This document shows, one piece after another, positions 37,862-47,928 of a stretch of DNA of 64,000 bases (position 1 is the stretch's first letter; each line of letters begins with the position of its first letter). Source of the DNA: DATLLJ01 sp035537875. Lineage in GTDB: Bacteria > Acidobacteriota > Vicinamibacteria > Vicinamibacterales > CAVVIG01. The notes under the pieces were generated by a model that was given only the letters and a program-made list of their open reading frames with translations, searched no databases and was not told the DNA's origin. Location of the stretch: assembly GCA_035537875.1 (NCBI GenBank), contig DATLLJ010000141.1, positions 38,111 through 102,110 on the forward strand, in the 5' to 3' direction. The translations under genes and the position numbers were made by a program.

Positions 37862-40141
37862 ATGAACAGGCTGCGCCTGATTCCGCTGGATGACGCGGTG
37901 GTGCTTCCGGGGATGCCGGTCACCCTGCCGGTCGACGTCGGCAACGACGATCGGGTTCTCCTCGTGCCGAGACATGAGACCACCTACGCCAACGTGGGCG
38001 TGGTGGCGGAAGTATCCGAGCGCATGCGGCTCGCCGGCCGTGGGCTCGCCGTCGTCCTGATGGGTCTTCATCGCGCGACCCTCGGGCGCGCGTCCGCCGA
38101 CCAGGACGGCGTGCTTCGAGTCGACTGCGAGGACCATCCGGACCAATCCCCGCCGCCCAGCGTCACCCGCGAGCTCGAACGGGAATACTTTGCCGTCGTC
38201 GATGAGATTCTCGAACTGCGTGGCGACGATGGACGGATTCGGGCGTTCGTGCGGTCGATCACCGATGCAGGCGCCTTGGCCGACACGGCTGGCTATTCGC
38301 CCGACCTGGACTTCGACCGGAAGCTGAAGCTTCTCGAAACCCTCGACGTACTCGAGCGGCTCAAGCTGGCTCTGCAGTTTCAGCAAGAGCGGCTGGCGGA
38401 GCTGCAGGTGCGGAAGCGCATTCGGGACGACGTCGAAGACGGCGCGCAGAAGCAGCAGCGCGAGTACTTCCTGCGGCGTCAGATGGATGCCATCCGCAAG
38501 GAGCTCGGCGAAAGCGACGGCTCGATTGTAGACGAATACCGCGAGAAGATCGGCGCGGCCGGCATGCCGGACGCGGTGCGGGAGCAGGCGGAACGCGAGC
38601 TGGACCGCCTGGAGCGCATGGGCGAATCGAATGCCGAGTCGTCCATGATTCGCACCTACCTCGATTGGCTGCTCGCTGTTCCGTGGGCGAAGCGGTCCGA
38701 AGATCACCTCGACCCGGTCCATGCGCGAGGCGTGCTGGACGCCGATCATGAGGGTCTCGAGGATGTGAAGCGACGCATCACCGAGTACCTGGCGGTGCGC
38801 AAGCTCCGAACCGATCGCGGGATGGCGGACAATCGCCGTTCGGGCGTCATCCTCACGTTGATTGGACCTCCCGGGACGGGCAAGACCTCGATCGGAGAAT
38901 CGATTGCGCGTGCCACCGGGCGGCAGTTCGTCCGGATGTCGCTTGGCGGCGTTCGCGACGAAGCGGAAATCCGTGGCCATCGGCGCACCTACATCGGCGC
39001 GCTGCCCGGGCGGCTCGTGCGTGCGCTGCGCGACGCCGGGACGATGAACCCCGTGATCATGCTGGACGAGGTCGACAAGATCGGTGCCGACTGGCGCGGC
39101 GATCCGTCCGCGGCGCTTCTGGAAGTGCTCGATCCGGCGCAGAACCACGCGTTCAGGGATCACTACCTGGACGTCGAGCTCGATCTGTCACACGTGCTGT
39201 TCGTGGCGACGGCGAACGTCGCCGAGACGATTCCCGCCGCGCTGTTCGACCGGATGGAAGTGATCCGTTTCGACGGGTACACGACGGAGGAGAAGGTCGC
39301 CATTGCGCGGGGACATCTCTGGCCTCGTCAGGTCGAACGGAACGGTCTCCGCCTCGAGGAAGTGACGGTGCCCGATGACGTGCTGCGCCTCATCGTGACC
39401 GATTACACGCGGGAGGCCGGGGTGCGGCAGCTGGAGCGGGAGCTCGGAACGCTGCTGCGGAAGACGGCCACCACGATCGCGTCAGCGGCTCAGACGCCGC
39501 CCCTGACCATTGACGCGGCCGCAGTGAAAGATGCGCTCGGCCGCCCCAAATTCTTCCACGAGGCCGCCGTGCGGACCGCCGTGCCAGGCGTGGCGACGGG
39601 CCTCGCTGTGACCGGTGTCGGCGGCGATGTCTTGTTCGTCGAGGCGGCATCCATGCCTGGCAAAGGGTTGCTGTTGACCGGGCAGCTCGGAGACGTGATG
39701 AAGGAATCGGCGCGCATTGCGCTGACGTACGTGAAGAGTCACGCCGCCGAGTTGGGGATCGATGAACGGGAGCTCGAGGGTCGGGAGCTCCACGTCCACG
39801 TGCCGGCCGGCGCGACGCCCAAGGACGGTCCAAGCGCCGGGATCACCATGGTGACGGCGATTGCCTCGCTGTTGACCGGCCGACCCGTAAAAAGCACGAT
39901 CGGCATGACGGGCGAAGTGACGCTTCAAGGCCGCGTGCTCCCGATTGGCGGCCTGAAGCAGAAGGTGCTGGCCGCCCACGCCGCTGGACTCAGCGAGGTG
40001 ATCGTCCCCGAGCGTAATGAGCCGGATCTGGACGACGTCCCGTCCGACGTCCGCGACCACATGCGATTTCACATCGTCGAATCCGTCGATCAGGTGCTGA
40101 GGCTCGCCTTAGAAGCGCCGGATCTTGCGATGGTGGCATAG
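37862..40141 (+). CDS. lon: ATP-dependent Lon protease
   Basis: The protein has 759 residues starting at ATG 37862 (MNRLRLIPLDDAVVLPGMPV). The N-terminal substrate-binding LON domain (about 1-195) is followed by a helical linker (RKRIRDDVEDGAQKQQREYF). The AAA+ module has Walker A IGPPGTGKTS and Walker B PVIMLDEVDKIG. The C-terminal Ser-Lys protease has the catalytic Ser in KDGPSAGITM and the Lys in IGGLKQKVLAAH. Lon degrades misfolded and regulatory proteins in the cytoplasm. The -10 box lies nine nt before the ATG with no Shine-Dalgarno, so the mRNA is probably leaderless, and marR is divergent. Confidence 0.97.
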   Translation: MNRLRLIPLDDAVVLPGMPVTLPVDVGNDDRVLLVPRHETTYANVGVVAEVSERMRLAGRGLAVVLMGLHRATLGRASADQDGVLRVDCEDHPDQSPPPSVTRELEREYFAVVDEILELRGDDGRIRAFVRSITDAGALADTAGYSPDLDFDRKLKLLETLDVLERLKLALQFQQERLAELQVRKRIRDDVEDGAQKQQREYFLRRQMDAIRKELGESDGSIVDEYREKIGAAGMPDAVREQAERELDRLERMGESNAESSMIRTYLDWLLAVPWAKRSEDHLDPVHARGVLDADHEGLEDVKRRITEYLAVRKLRTDRGMADNRRSGVILTLIGPPGTGKTSIGESIARATGRQFVRMSLGGVRDEAEIRGHRRTYIGALPGRLVRALRDAGTMNPVIMLDEVDKIGADWRGDPSAALLEVLDPAQNHAFRDHYLDVELDLSHVLFVATANVAETIPAALFDRMEVIRFDGYTTEEKVAIARGHLWPRQVERNGLRLEEVTVPDDVLRLIVTDYTREAGVRQLERELGTLLRKTATTIASAAQTPPLTIDAAAVKDALGRPKFFHEAAVRTAVPGVATGLAVTGVGGDVLFVEAASMPGKGLLLTGQLGDVMKESARIALTYVKSHAAELGIDERELEGRELHVHVPAGATPKDGPSAGITMVTAIASLLTGRPVKSTIGMTGEVTLQGRVLPIGGLKQKVLAAHAAGLSEVIVPERNEPDLDDVPSDVRDHMRFHIVESVDQVLRLALEAPDLAMVA

Positions 40142-40228
40142 GACGTTCGTCGCTGAAGCTCGACAGCGAAGGGCGGCGATTTGAGCGGTCCGCCTCGAGG
40201 CGCCCACCTCACGTCCTGGGGGAGCCGG

Positions 40229-40257
40229 TATAATTGCGGCGGGCTCAGGAGCCCGCC
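40229..40257 (+). promoter_or_regulatory. -10 box and ribosome-site hairpin upstream of the exported methyltransferase gene
   Basis: TATAAT (40229-40234) precedes GGCGGGCTC-AG-GAGCCCGCC (40238-40257), a perfect 9-bp-arm palindrome that ends directly before the ATG at 40258 and contains the only Shine-Dalgarno-like AGGAG (40247-40251). If most of the hairpin is transcribed it would hide the ribosome site. Confidence 0.5.
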
Positions 40258-41133
40258 ATGTTCCTCTTACGAAAACTCATTCTCAGCGGCATCCTGACGT
40301 CGTGGATCGCGATCACGGCGGCACCGTACGCCGTTGAGGTCGTCTCGGCGTCGCAATCCGCCGCTCCTGCGGTCAGCGCTGTCGCGACGACCGTCACCGT
40401 GATCGTCCCGCACGAGGGCGCCGAGCTTACGGTCGATGGCCAGGCGTTACCCGGGAGCGGCACGTCCCGCAGCTTCCAGGCCGCGGCGGCCGCGAGCGGC
40501 ACCACTCACCAATATACGTTCACCGTGAAATGGAACCCCAACACCTACACGGTGATGACCCGGAGTAAGACTGTGGCGGTCCGGGCTGGCGAGCCGGCTC
40601 AAGTGGATCTCACGATTGACGATCCCGCCGACCGAGCCCGCGTGATCTACGTGCCGACACCGCCAGATGTCGTCGAAGAAATGGTCAAGCTCGCGGGAAT
40701 CACCAGTGACGACCTCGTCTACGAACCCGGTTGCGGCGACGCGCGCATCACCATTGCGGCCATCCGGCGCGGCGCGCGGCGGGGGCTCTGCGTCGACATC
40801 GAACCGGCGCGGGTGGAGGATTCCCGGGCGAAAGTCAAGGACGCCGGTCTGCAGGATCGGATCGAAGTGCGGCTGGGCGATGCACTCGACGTCAAGGACC
40901 TGTCGGACGTCACGGTTGTCTTCCTGTACATGGGGGACCAGTTCGACCTGCTGATCCGCCCGCTTTTGTGGAGAGACTTGAAGGTCGGCTCACGTATCGT
41001 CTCGCATCGGTTCGGCATGGGAGACTGGACGCCGGACCGAACGATCTCGGTGACCAGTCCTGAAAACGTCGATTACCTCCTGCACCTGTGGACGGTGACC
41101 GAGGACGTGAAGCGGAAGCTCGAGGGTCGTTGA
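40258..41133 (+). CDS. Exported SAM-dependent methyltransferase with TIGR03000/PEGA-like N-terminal domain
   Basis: The protein has 291 residues. The N-terminus is signal-like (LILSGILTSWIAITAAPYAV). Residues about 45-120 resemble the small TIGR03000-type beta domain (VTVIVPHEGAELTVDGQALP, GTSRSFQ, THQYTFTVKWN), which is usually extracytoplasmic. Residues about 130-290 form a class I methyltransferase: YVPTPPDVVEEMVKLAG, VYEPGCGDARITIAAIRRGA, GLCVDIEPARVEDS, RLGDALDVKDLSDVTVVFL. A methyltransferase with an export signal is unusual, because SAM is cytoplasmic. It may instead be anchored with the enzyme facing inward, or the signal may be misleading. The ribosome site lies in a hairpin. Confidence 0.8.
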   Translation: MFLLRKLILSGILTSWIAITAAPYAVEVVSASQSAAPAVSAVATTVTVIVPHEGAELTVDGQALPGSGTSRSFQAAAAASGTTHQYTFTVKWNPNTYTVMTRSKTVAVRAGEPAQVDLTIDDPADRARVIYVPTPPDVVEEMVKLAGITSDDLVYEPGCGDARITIAAIRRGARRGLCVDIEPARVEDSRAKVKDAGLQDRIEVRLGDALDVKDLSDVTVVFLYMGDQFDLLIRPLLWRDLKVGSRIVSHRFGMGDWTPDRTISVTSPENVDYLLHLWTVTEDVKRKLEGR

Positions 41134-41148
41134 CATGGAGATCATTCG

Positions 41149-41772
41149 ATGCGGAAGACGCTGACACTCTTCATCGTTGCGCTCTGCGCGGCAGTCACGG
41201 CGCCGGTATCGTCCCAAACCCAACCCATGAGTTTCTTCGTGAGCAGCACCGGGTCGGGAATGGGCGGCAATCTCGGAGGAGTGGCCGGGGCCGACAAACA
41301 CTGTCAGGCGCTGGCCGCGAAAGCTGGGGTCGGCAATCGAACGTGGCGAGCGTACCTCAGCACCAGCGGGCCTTCCATACACGCACGCGATCGAATCGGA
41401 AGCGGACCCTGGCACAACGCCAAGGGGGTCTTAATCGCCTCGAACGTCGCGGAGCTGCACTCGGACAAGGCCAATATCAACAACGACACCGCGCTCGACG
41501 AGCAGGGCCGCACGATCAACGCGCAGGGCGCCCCCAACCGGCACGACATCCTGACGGGCTCGACGCCCGAGGGCATGGCCACGACGATGACCTGTCAGGA
41601 CTGGACGAGCAGCGGCGGCGAACAGAGCGCGATGCTGGGGCATCACGATCGCCTGACGTTCGGCAAGCCTGGATCGCCCTGGAACTCGGCTCACCCGTCG
41701 AAAGGCTGTTCGCAAGAGAATCTGGTGGCGACCGGGGGAGCAGGGCTGATCTACTGTTTCGCGGCCAAGTGA
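41149..41772 (+). CDS. Exported DUF1554/collectin-like protein
   Basis: This 207-residue protein has a signal peptide (LTLFIVALCAAVTAPVSSQ) and GGAG about 8 nt before the ATG. FFVSSTGSGMGGNLGGVAGADKHC is the hallmark of a family related to DUF1554 and C-type-lectin/endostatin folds, found in many exported bacterial proteins (...GGxxGADxxCQ-x-LA...). The following pattern TWRAYLSTS and the paired Cys (MTCQDWTSS; KGCSQEN; YCFAAK) support it. Its role is unknown, perhaps carbohydrate or surface binding. It follows the methyltransferase by 15 bp. Confidence 0.75.
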   Translation: MRKTLTLFIVALCAAVTAPVSSQTQPMSFFVSSTGSGMGGNLGGVAGADKHCQALAAKAGVGNRTWRAYLSTSGPSIHARDRIGSGPWHNAKGVLIASNVAELHSDKANINNDTALDEQGRTINAQGAPNRHDILTGSTPEGMATTMTCQDWTSSGGEQSAMLGHHDRLTFGKPGSPWNSAHPSKGCSQENLVATGGAGLIYCFAAK

Positions 41773-41873
41773 TTTGATCAACCCGCCTTCCCCTGGTGCC
41801 GGCGAGGGATACAATGGCGACCGGGTGGAAGACAAAAGCAGCAGAGCAGGTGACCTGCACGAGGAGTGATCTT

Positions 41874-42935
41874 ATGCGGTTGACGATTCGCCGTGTGTCT
41901 GCAGTGGCAGCCGTCGCAGCGCTGATTCTCGCCGGGTCCTCCCGCCTGCCCGCGCAGGGGAGGCCGCTTCCGGGCGGTTACCGCTGGTCCACCGCCGCGC
42001 CCTTCCCAGAGCCGCAGGAAGAGCTCTACGCGCTCACCATCAAGGGAAAAGTGTACGTCGTTGGAGGATTCGGCAAAACGGGAGATCCGCAAGGCCTCAT
42101 GTACGAGTACGACCCGGGAGCCGACAGGTGGACCAAGAAGAAATCGATGCCGGCGCCGGTGCATCATCAGGCGCAGACCGCCTTCGAGGACAAGATCTAC
42201 ACGTTCGGCGGCTGCATGAAGCAGCTCGACGGCCCGGGCTCGACCGACAAGTCGTGGGAGTACGATCCCGCTGCCGACAGCTGGAAAGCGCTGGCGCCGC
42301 TCCCGGTCAAGATGTGCGCGGCGGAGGCCGAACAGGTGGGCGGCAAGATCTACGTCGTCGGCGGCCTGACGACTTTTGACAACGGCAACGGCACGCGCGT
42401 GACCGGCATGAACCAGGTCTACGATCCCAGGACCAATACGTGGGAACAGCGCACGCCGATGCCGACGGCGCGGAATCATCATTTCTCCGCAGTGGTCAAC
42501 GGCAAGATCTACATGATTGGCGGCCGCCTCGGCTCGGGCGGCGCCGGCGCTGCCAGCGCCACGGACGTGAACGAGGAGTACGACCCCGCGACGAATGTCT
42601 GGACTCTCAAGACTCCGATGCCCACGCCCCGGAGCGGCGGCGGCGACGCCGTGTACAACGGGAGAATCATTGCTGCGGGCGGCGAACTGACGACCCGGCA
42701 GTTCTCGGCCACCTTCCGTGCAGTCGAGGCTTATGATCCGGAGACCGACACCTGGTCGATCCTGCCGTCCATGCCTCAGGCGAAGCACGGCGGGGGAGTC
42801 GCCGTCGTGGGCAATCGCCTGTATCTCGCCAGCGGGGCGTTGACGGTCGGAAGGGGGTTCGGGGCCGACTGGGTTGCCGCCACCGGACAGCACGACGTGT
42901 TGGAACTTCCGCCGAGTTTTGGAACTTCGGAATAG
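41874..42935 (+). CDS. Exported Kelch-repeat beta-propeller protein
   Basis: The protein has 353 residues; ATG 41874 has GAGGAG eight nt upstream and starts a signal peptide (VSAVAAVAALILAGSSRLPAQ). At least five Kelch repeats are visible, each with GG and then Y-D/E-P...W: MYEYDPGADRWTKKKSMPAP, WEYDPAADSWKALAPLP, VYDPRTNTWEQRTPMPTAR, EYDPATNVWTLKTPMPTPR and AYDPETDTWSILPSMPQAK. They form a six- or seven-bladed propeller. Exported Kelch proteins bind sugars or proteins; no catalytic residues are evident. Confidence 0.92.
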   Translation: MRLTIRRVSAVAAVAALILAGSSRLPAQGRPLPGGYRWSTAAPFPEPQEELYALTIKGKVYVVGGFGKTGDPQGLMYEYDPGADRWTKKKSMPAPVHHQAQTAFEDKIYTFGGCMKQLDGPGSTDKSWEYDPAADSWKALAPLPVKMCAAEAEQVGGKIYVVGGLTTFDNGNGTRVTGMNQVYDPRTNTWEQRTPMPTARNHHFSAVVNGKIYMIGGRLGSGGAGAASATDVNEEYDPATNVWTLKTPMPTPRSGGGDAVYNGRIIAAGGELTTRQFSATFRAVEAYDPETDTWSILPSMPQAKHGGGVAVVGNRLYLASGALTVGRGFGADWVAATGQHDVLELPPSFGTSE

Positions 42936-42945
42936 GAGAGCCGCC

Positions 42946-43530
42946 ATGAAAGCAATCGTGGGAATTGTCGTAGGTGTTCTGGCCCTGTCGGCGAGCGTGC
43001 TGGCGCAGGAGGGTCGCGGCGCGGCGCCGCCGCCACCTCCGCTCGAGCCTGGAGCCTCGCAGGCCGATGTCGACAAGGCCCTGCTCGCCGCTCCCGCCAA
43101 CCTGCAGAACCAGGCGACGGTCATCAGGTGGAAGCCTGACTTCACGTACGACACCTTGCGCAAGGGGACCAACCGTCTGGTGTGCTACGACCGAACGGCG
43201 CCGGGCCAGCCACCGTTCTCCGTTGAGTGCACGAGCGTCGCCAACCTGGATCGCGTCGCCCAGAACCTGAAATTCGAGGGGATGGGTGACAAGAAGCAGG
43301 CGATGCTGGATGCGGCGGAAAAAGACGGGACGCGCGTCAAACCGGAGTACGGGTCGATTTTCTACAACCTCAGCGGTCCGGACCGTGAGCGCGCGCGAGC
43401 GCACATGACCGTCGCCATCCCGGGGGCCACGACAGCATCGACGGGACTGCCCGATAACCCCAAGCCGGGAGGCGCCTGGATCATGAATGCCGGCACGACG
43501 ACCGCTCACATCATGCTTCCGGGCCACTGA
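42946..43530 (+). CDS. Exported hypothetical protein
   Basis: The protein has 194 residues, starting at ATG 42946 with AGGAG about 7 nt upstream. It has a signal peptide (AIVGIVVGVLALSASVLAQ), then a Pro-rich stretch (GAAPPPPPLEPG) and a compact domain with ATVIRWKPDFTYDTLRKGTN, LVCYDRTAPGQPPFSVECTS and a C-terminal GGAWIMNAGTTTAHIMLPGH. Two Cys probably form a disulfide. I recognise similar exported acidobacterial proteins but no function. It begins 10 bp after the Kelch gene, probably in the same transcript. Confidence 0.75.
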   Translation: MKAIVGIVVGVLALSASVLAQEGRGAAPPPPPLEPGASQADVDKALLAAPANLQNQATVIRWKPDFTYDTLRKGTNRLVCYDRTAPGQPPFSVECTSVANLDRVAQNLKFEGMGDKKQAMLDAAEKDGTRVKPEYGSIFYNLSGPDRERARAHMTVAIPGATTASTGLPDNPKPGGAWIMNAGTTTAHIMLPGH

Positions 43531-43560
43531 CGTCCACAGAAGGAGTTTCGTCATTCACGC

Positions 43561-43887
43561 ATGAAACCAGCATTCGTGAGCCTGCTGCTGGTGGCCGCGC
43601 TCTCCCCGGCCCAGAGCAAGCAGACGTTCAACGGCGTGATCAGCGACGACATGTGCGCGAAAGAAGGGCATGCCGGCATGCGCATGGGCCCGACCGATGC
43701 CGAATGCGCGAAACTCTGCGTCATGCTGCACGACGCGAGATACGTCCTGGTCGACGGCAAGGACGTTTATGCGCTGAGCGACCAAAGGGTGCCGGAAAAG
43801 TTCGCGGCCCAGAAGGTGAAAGTCGTCGGCACGCTCGACGCGGGAAGCAAGACGATCCAAGTCGAGTCGATCTCGGCAGCGGATTGA
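43561..43887 (+). CDS. Small exported protein, DUF5818-like
   Basis: The protein has 108 residues with a signal peptide (AFVSLLLVAALSPAQS). The mature domain has FNGVISDDMCAKEGHAGM, then DAECAKLCVMLHDARYVLVD and KVKVVGTLDAGSKTIQVESI. The C...H...C...C arrangement followed by a Y-V-L-V strand is typical of short exported acidobacterial proteins (DUF5818-like OB-type domains). The conserved Cys and His could bind a metal or form disulfides. It is the last gene of the exported-protein run, with AAGGAG 13 nt upstream. Confidence 0.72.
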   Translation: MKPAFVSLLLVAALSPAQSKQTFNGVISDDMCAKEGHAGMRMGPTDAECAKLCVMLHDARYVLVDGKDVYALSDQRVPEKFAAQKVKVVGTLDAGSKTIQVESISAAD

Positions 43888-43932
43888 GCAGCCACGCCGC
43901 GGGGGCAACCCGCGAGATCCCCCCGCGAGCCG

Positions 43933-45570
<1,638 letters not shown>

Positions 45571-45660
45571 GCGGCCTTCCCAGTGTATCGCCGCGCTGTG
45601 CAAACGGGCACATTCCACGGCAAGTCGCGGCCATACAATCGAGGCGCGAGGTTGCTGATC

Positions 45661-47082
45661 ATGTCTGACCGATATCCTTCCGGCGGCCACATTCTCGAGT
45701 CGGTCGCCGTTGCCGTTGCGCTGATGGCCTCATTGGCGGTGGCTCAGACGCGTGTCACGCCGCCCGACAACAAGTACACGCCGGCACAGGATGTTGAACT
45801 GGGTCAGCAGGCGGCGAAGGAAGTCGAGCAGCAGTTGCCGCTTCTTCGAGATGACGGCATCGAGTCCTTCGTGGATCGAATCGGCCGTCGCCTGGTGGAG
45901 GTGATGCCGTCAGAGCTCGAGCATCGCGAGTTCCGGTACTCCTTCAAAGTCATCAACGTGCGCGAGATCAACGCGTTTGCGCTGCCTGGCGGTCCGATGT
46001 ACATCAACCGCGGCATGATTCAGGCCGCTGCGGTCGAAGGCGAGGTCGCCGGCGTGATGGCGCACGAGCTGAGCCACGTGATTCTACGACACGGGACCGC
46101 CGGGGCGACCAAAGAGGAGCCCTTCCAGATTGGCGCCATTGCCGGCGCGATTGCGGGAGCCATCATTGGCGGCAACGTCGGGCAGATTGTCGCGCAGGGG
46201 ACCCAGTTTGGCTTGGGCACCTACTTTCTTCGTTACAGTCGCGAGTACGAGAAGCAGGCCGACTTGCTCGGTGTGCAGCTGATGGCGCGCGCCGGCTACA
46301 AGCCGCTCGATCTGATGCACATGTTCCAGACGATCGAAAAACAGGGCGGCAGCGGCGGTCCGCAGTTCCTGAGCGACCATCCCAATCCCGGCAATCGGGC
46401 GGCTTACATCACCGAGGAAGCCTCGCATCTGCGAATCGAGGGTCAGGCCGGCGATGCTCGCGAATTCGCGAGGGTGATGGATCGACTGCGGGGCATGTCG
46501 CCTGCGCCGACGACCGAAGACGCCACACGCCAGCGCACGAAGACGCCCACGCCGTCTGGACAACCGGCGCCAGATGCGCGTCACATCGGCACTCGTGTCG
46601 CGCCCCCCTCGTCCAAGTACAGGAGTTATACCGAAGGGAACCTGTTTCGCGTCAGCGTGCCTGACAACTGGAAGGAGGTCGCGGCGAGCTCCTCGGTGAA
46701 GTTCGTGCCAGACGGCGCGCACGTCCAGGTGCAGGGCCAGCCGGTCTTCACCCACGGCGTGGAGCTTGGGTTCACCCGCAACGAGATTCACCCGCTTCAG
46801 GAAGCGACCGAGGAATTCATCGACGGTCTGGCGCAGTCGAACCCCCATCTGCGCGCGACGGGCGGCCTCCGGCGCACGAGGTGGTCCGACCGCGACGGGC
46901 TCGTCGTCACGCTCGACAATGTCTCGGAAGTGACGGGTCGGGGAGAAACGGTCATGGTCTTCACGACGCTGCTCCGCGACGGCAATCTCTTCTACTGCAT
47001 CGCCGTCGCGCCGCAGGACGAGTATCAGGTATACCAGCGATCGTTCCAGCACGTGGTGCAGTCGGTCCGCCTGACCGATTGA
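45661..47082 (+). CDS. Exported M48-family metalloprotease with C-terminal extension
   Basis: The protein has 473 residues; ATG 45661 opens a signal segment (VAVAVALMASLAVAQ). The M48 core has the zinc motif VMAHELSHVILRHG and the third ligand Glu in REYEKQADLLGVQLM, as in BepA/LoiP-type periplasmic proteases. A glycine-zipper-like segment (GAIAGAIAGAIIGGNVGQ) follows the active site. After a Pro/Thr-rich linker (about 300-330) comes a 150-residue C-terminal domain (NLFRVSVPDNWKEV...YCIAVAPQDEYQVYQ) seen in similar acidobacterial proteins. It probably takes part in outer-membrane protein quality control. A TACAAT-like -10 lies near 45634. Confidence 0.9.
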   Translation: MSDRYPSGGHILESVAVAVALMASLAVAQTRVTPPDNKYTPAQDVELGQQAAKEVEQQLPLLRDDGIESFVDRIGRRLVEVMPSELEHREFRYSFKVINVREINAFALPGGPMYINRGMIQAAAVEGEVAGVMAHELSHVILRHGTAGATKEEPFQIGAIAGAIAGAIIGGNVGQIVAQGTQFGLGTYFLRYSREYEKQADLLGVQLMARAGYKPLDLMHMFQTIEKQGGSGGPQFLSDHPNPGNRAAYITEEASHLRIEGQAGDAREFARVMDRLRGMSPAPTTEDATRQRTKTPTPSGQPAPDARHIGTRVAPPSSKYRSYTEGNLFRVSVPDNWKEVAASSSVKFVPDGAHVQVQGQPVFTHGVELGFTRNEIHPLQEATEEFIDGLAQSNPHLRATGGLRRTRWSDRDGLVVTLDNVSEVTGRGETVMVFTTLLRDGNLFYCIAVAPQDEYQVYQRSFQHVVQSVRLTD

Positions 47083-47153
47083 CGATCGTCCCGTCCGGAG
47101 CTACTCAGCGCGAGCGCTCGTCCTGACACGGGACAGGGAAGAGGAGTAAGCCA

Positions 47154-47219
47154 ATGACGCCGGCGTGCTCTTCGCCCCCCGGATCCATGCCGCGCTCCGG
47201 AACCTCAGACGCCACGTGA
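47154..47219 (+). CDS. Possible 21-codon ORF with strong Shine-Dalgarno
   Basis: ATG 47154 lies 7 nt after GAGGAG (47141-47146), a better ribosome site than most genes here. The product is 21 residues rich in Ser, Pro and Thr, with no recognisable feature. The rest of 47083-47355 holds nothing else I can support. It may be a leader peptide, a gene remnant or chance. Confidence 0.2.
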   Translation: MTPACSSPPGSMPRSGTSDAT

Positions 47220-47355
47220 CAGACGCCGCTCAGCGGTGTCGGTGTTCGTCGCCTACGCGACGCAGCATGTCCGAAGAGATGAAGAACGTCTATCCCCTTC
47301 TATACAGGCTCCCCGTCGCCGTGCGAGTAAGGTGGATATGAGGAGCACCAGGACG

Positions 47356-47928
47356 ATGAACACAGGCAGACAGCCCCGAGACCGCTCTGACGTCGCTGAG
47401 GGCCGCGGCGTCTCGATCGTGTCACGCACGGTGGCAGTCGCGCTGATCGTGCTGGTGGCGTCGTCCGTATTTGCGCAGGATCCGGATCGCGGGTCATTCG
47501 TGCCCGATATCGTCAAGCAGGTGTTCATCGATCCGACGACCTACGTACCGGCGATCGTCGCGTGGAAAGCGACTCGCCTCGACTGGGGGAGCTCTCAGGT
47601 CTTCTTCCAGAACGGATACGTCGAGAAAAATCCGCGCTTCACCGTCAGCGGTCGCGCCGGGGACACCGCCATTGGCTACGCAGCGGGGAACCGGCAGATC
47701 CTGACAGACGCTCTGGCGAACCTGGAGCTCTCGTTGATCAACAACGTCTCAGAACGCGTCTTCGAGCGCCTGCTGGTATCGCGGTATCCCAACCAGCGCA
47801 AGCTCCTCCGCGCCGTTGGCTGGATCGAGAGAGGCGCGATGGCGTCGCTGTTGACCTATCGGCAGTCGGCCGGTCACTTCCGCCAGTGGAAGGAGAACGA
47901 GCGGCTTGCCGGACAGCTCGGTTATTAG
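47356..47928 (+). CDS. Exported hypothetical protein
   Basis: The protein has 190 residues starting at ATG 47356, with AGGAG ten nt upstream (ATG 47338 is an alternative). It has a charged n-region and a hydrophobic signal (VAVALIVLVASSVFAQ). The mature protein is helical: FVPDIVKQVFIDPTTYVPAIVAWKATRLDW, then DALANLELSLINNVSERVFERLLV and YRQSAGHFRQWKENERLAGQLGY. I recognise no family beyond acidobacterial hypothetical proteins. Its TAG stop shares TTAG with the stop of the convergent NTF2-like gene. Confidence 0.65.
   Translation: MNTGRQPRDRSDVAEGRGVSIVSRTVAVALIVLVASSVFAQDPDRGSFVPDIVKQVFIDPTTYVPAIVAWKATRLDWGSSQVFFQNGYVEKNPRFTVSGRAGDTAIGYAAGNRQILTDALANLELSLINNVSERVFERLLVSRYPNQRKLLRAVGWIERGAMASLLTYRQSAGHFRQWKENERLAGQLGY

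Noticed and set aside
47105..47125. Palindrome around CGAGCGCTCG as operator or terminator
   Set aside because: A 10-bp self-complementary GC-rich string is expected by chance in this composition and it is not placed near a promoter or stop codon.
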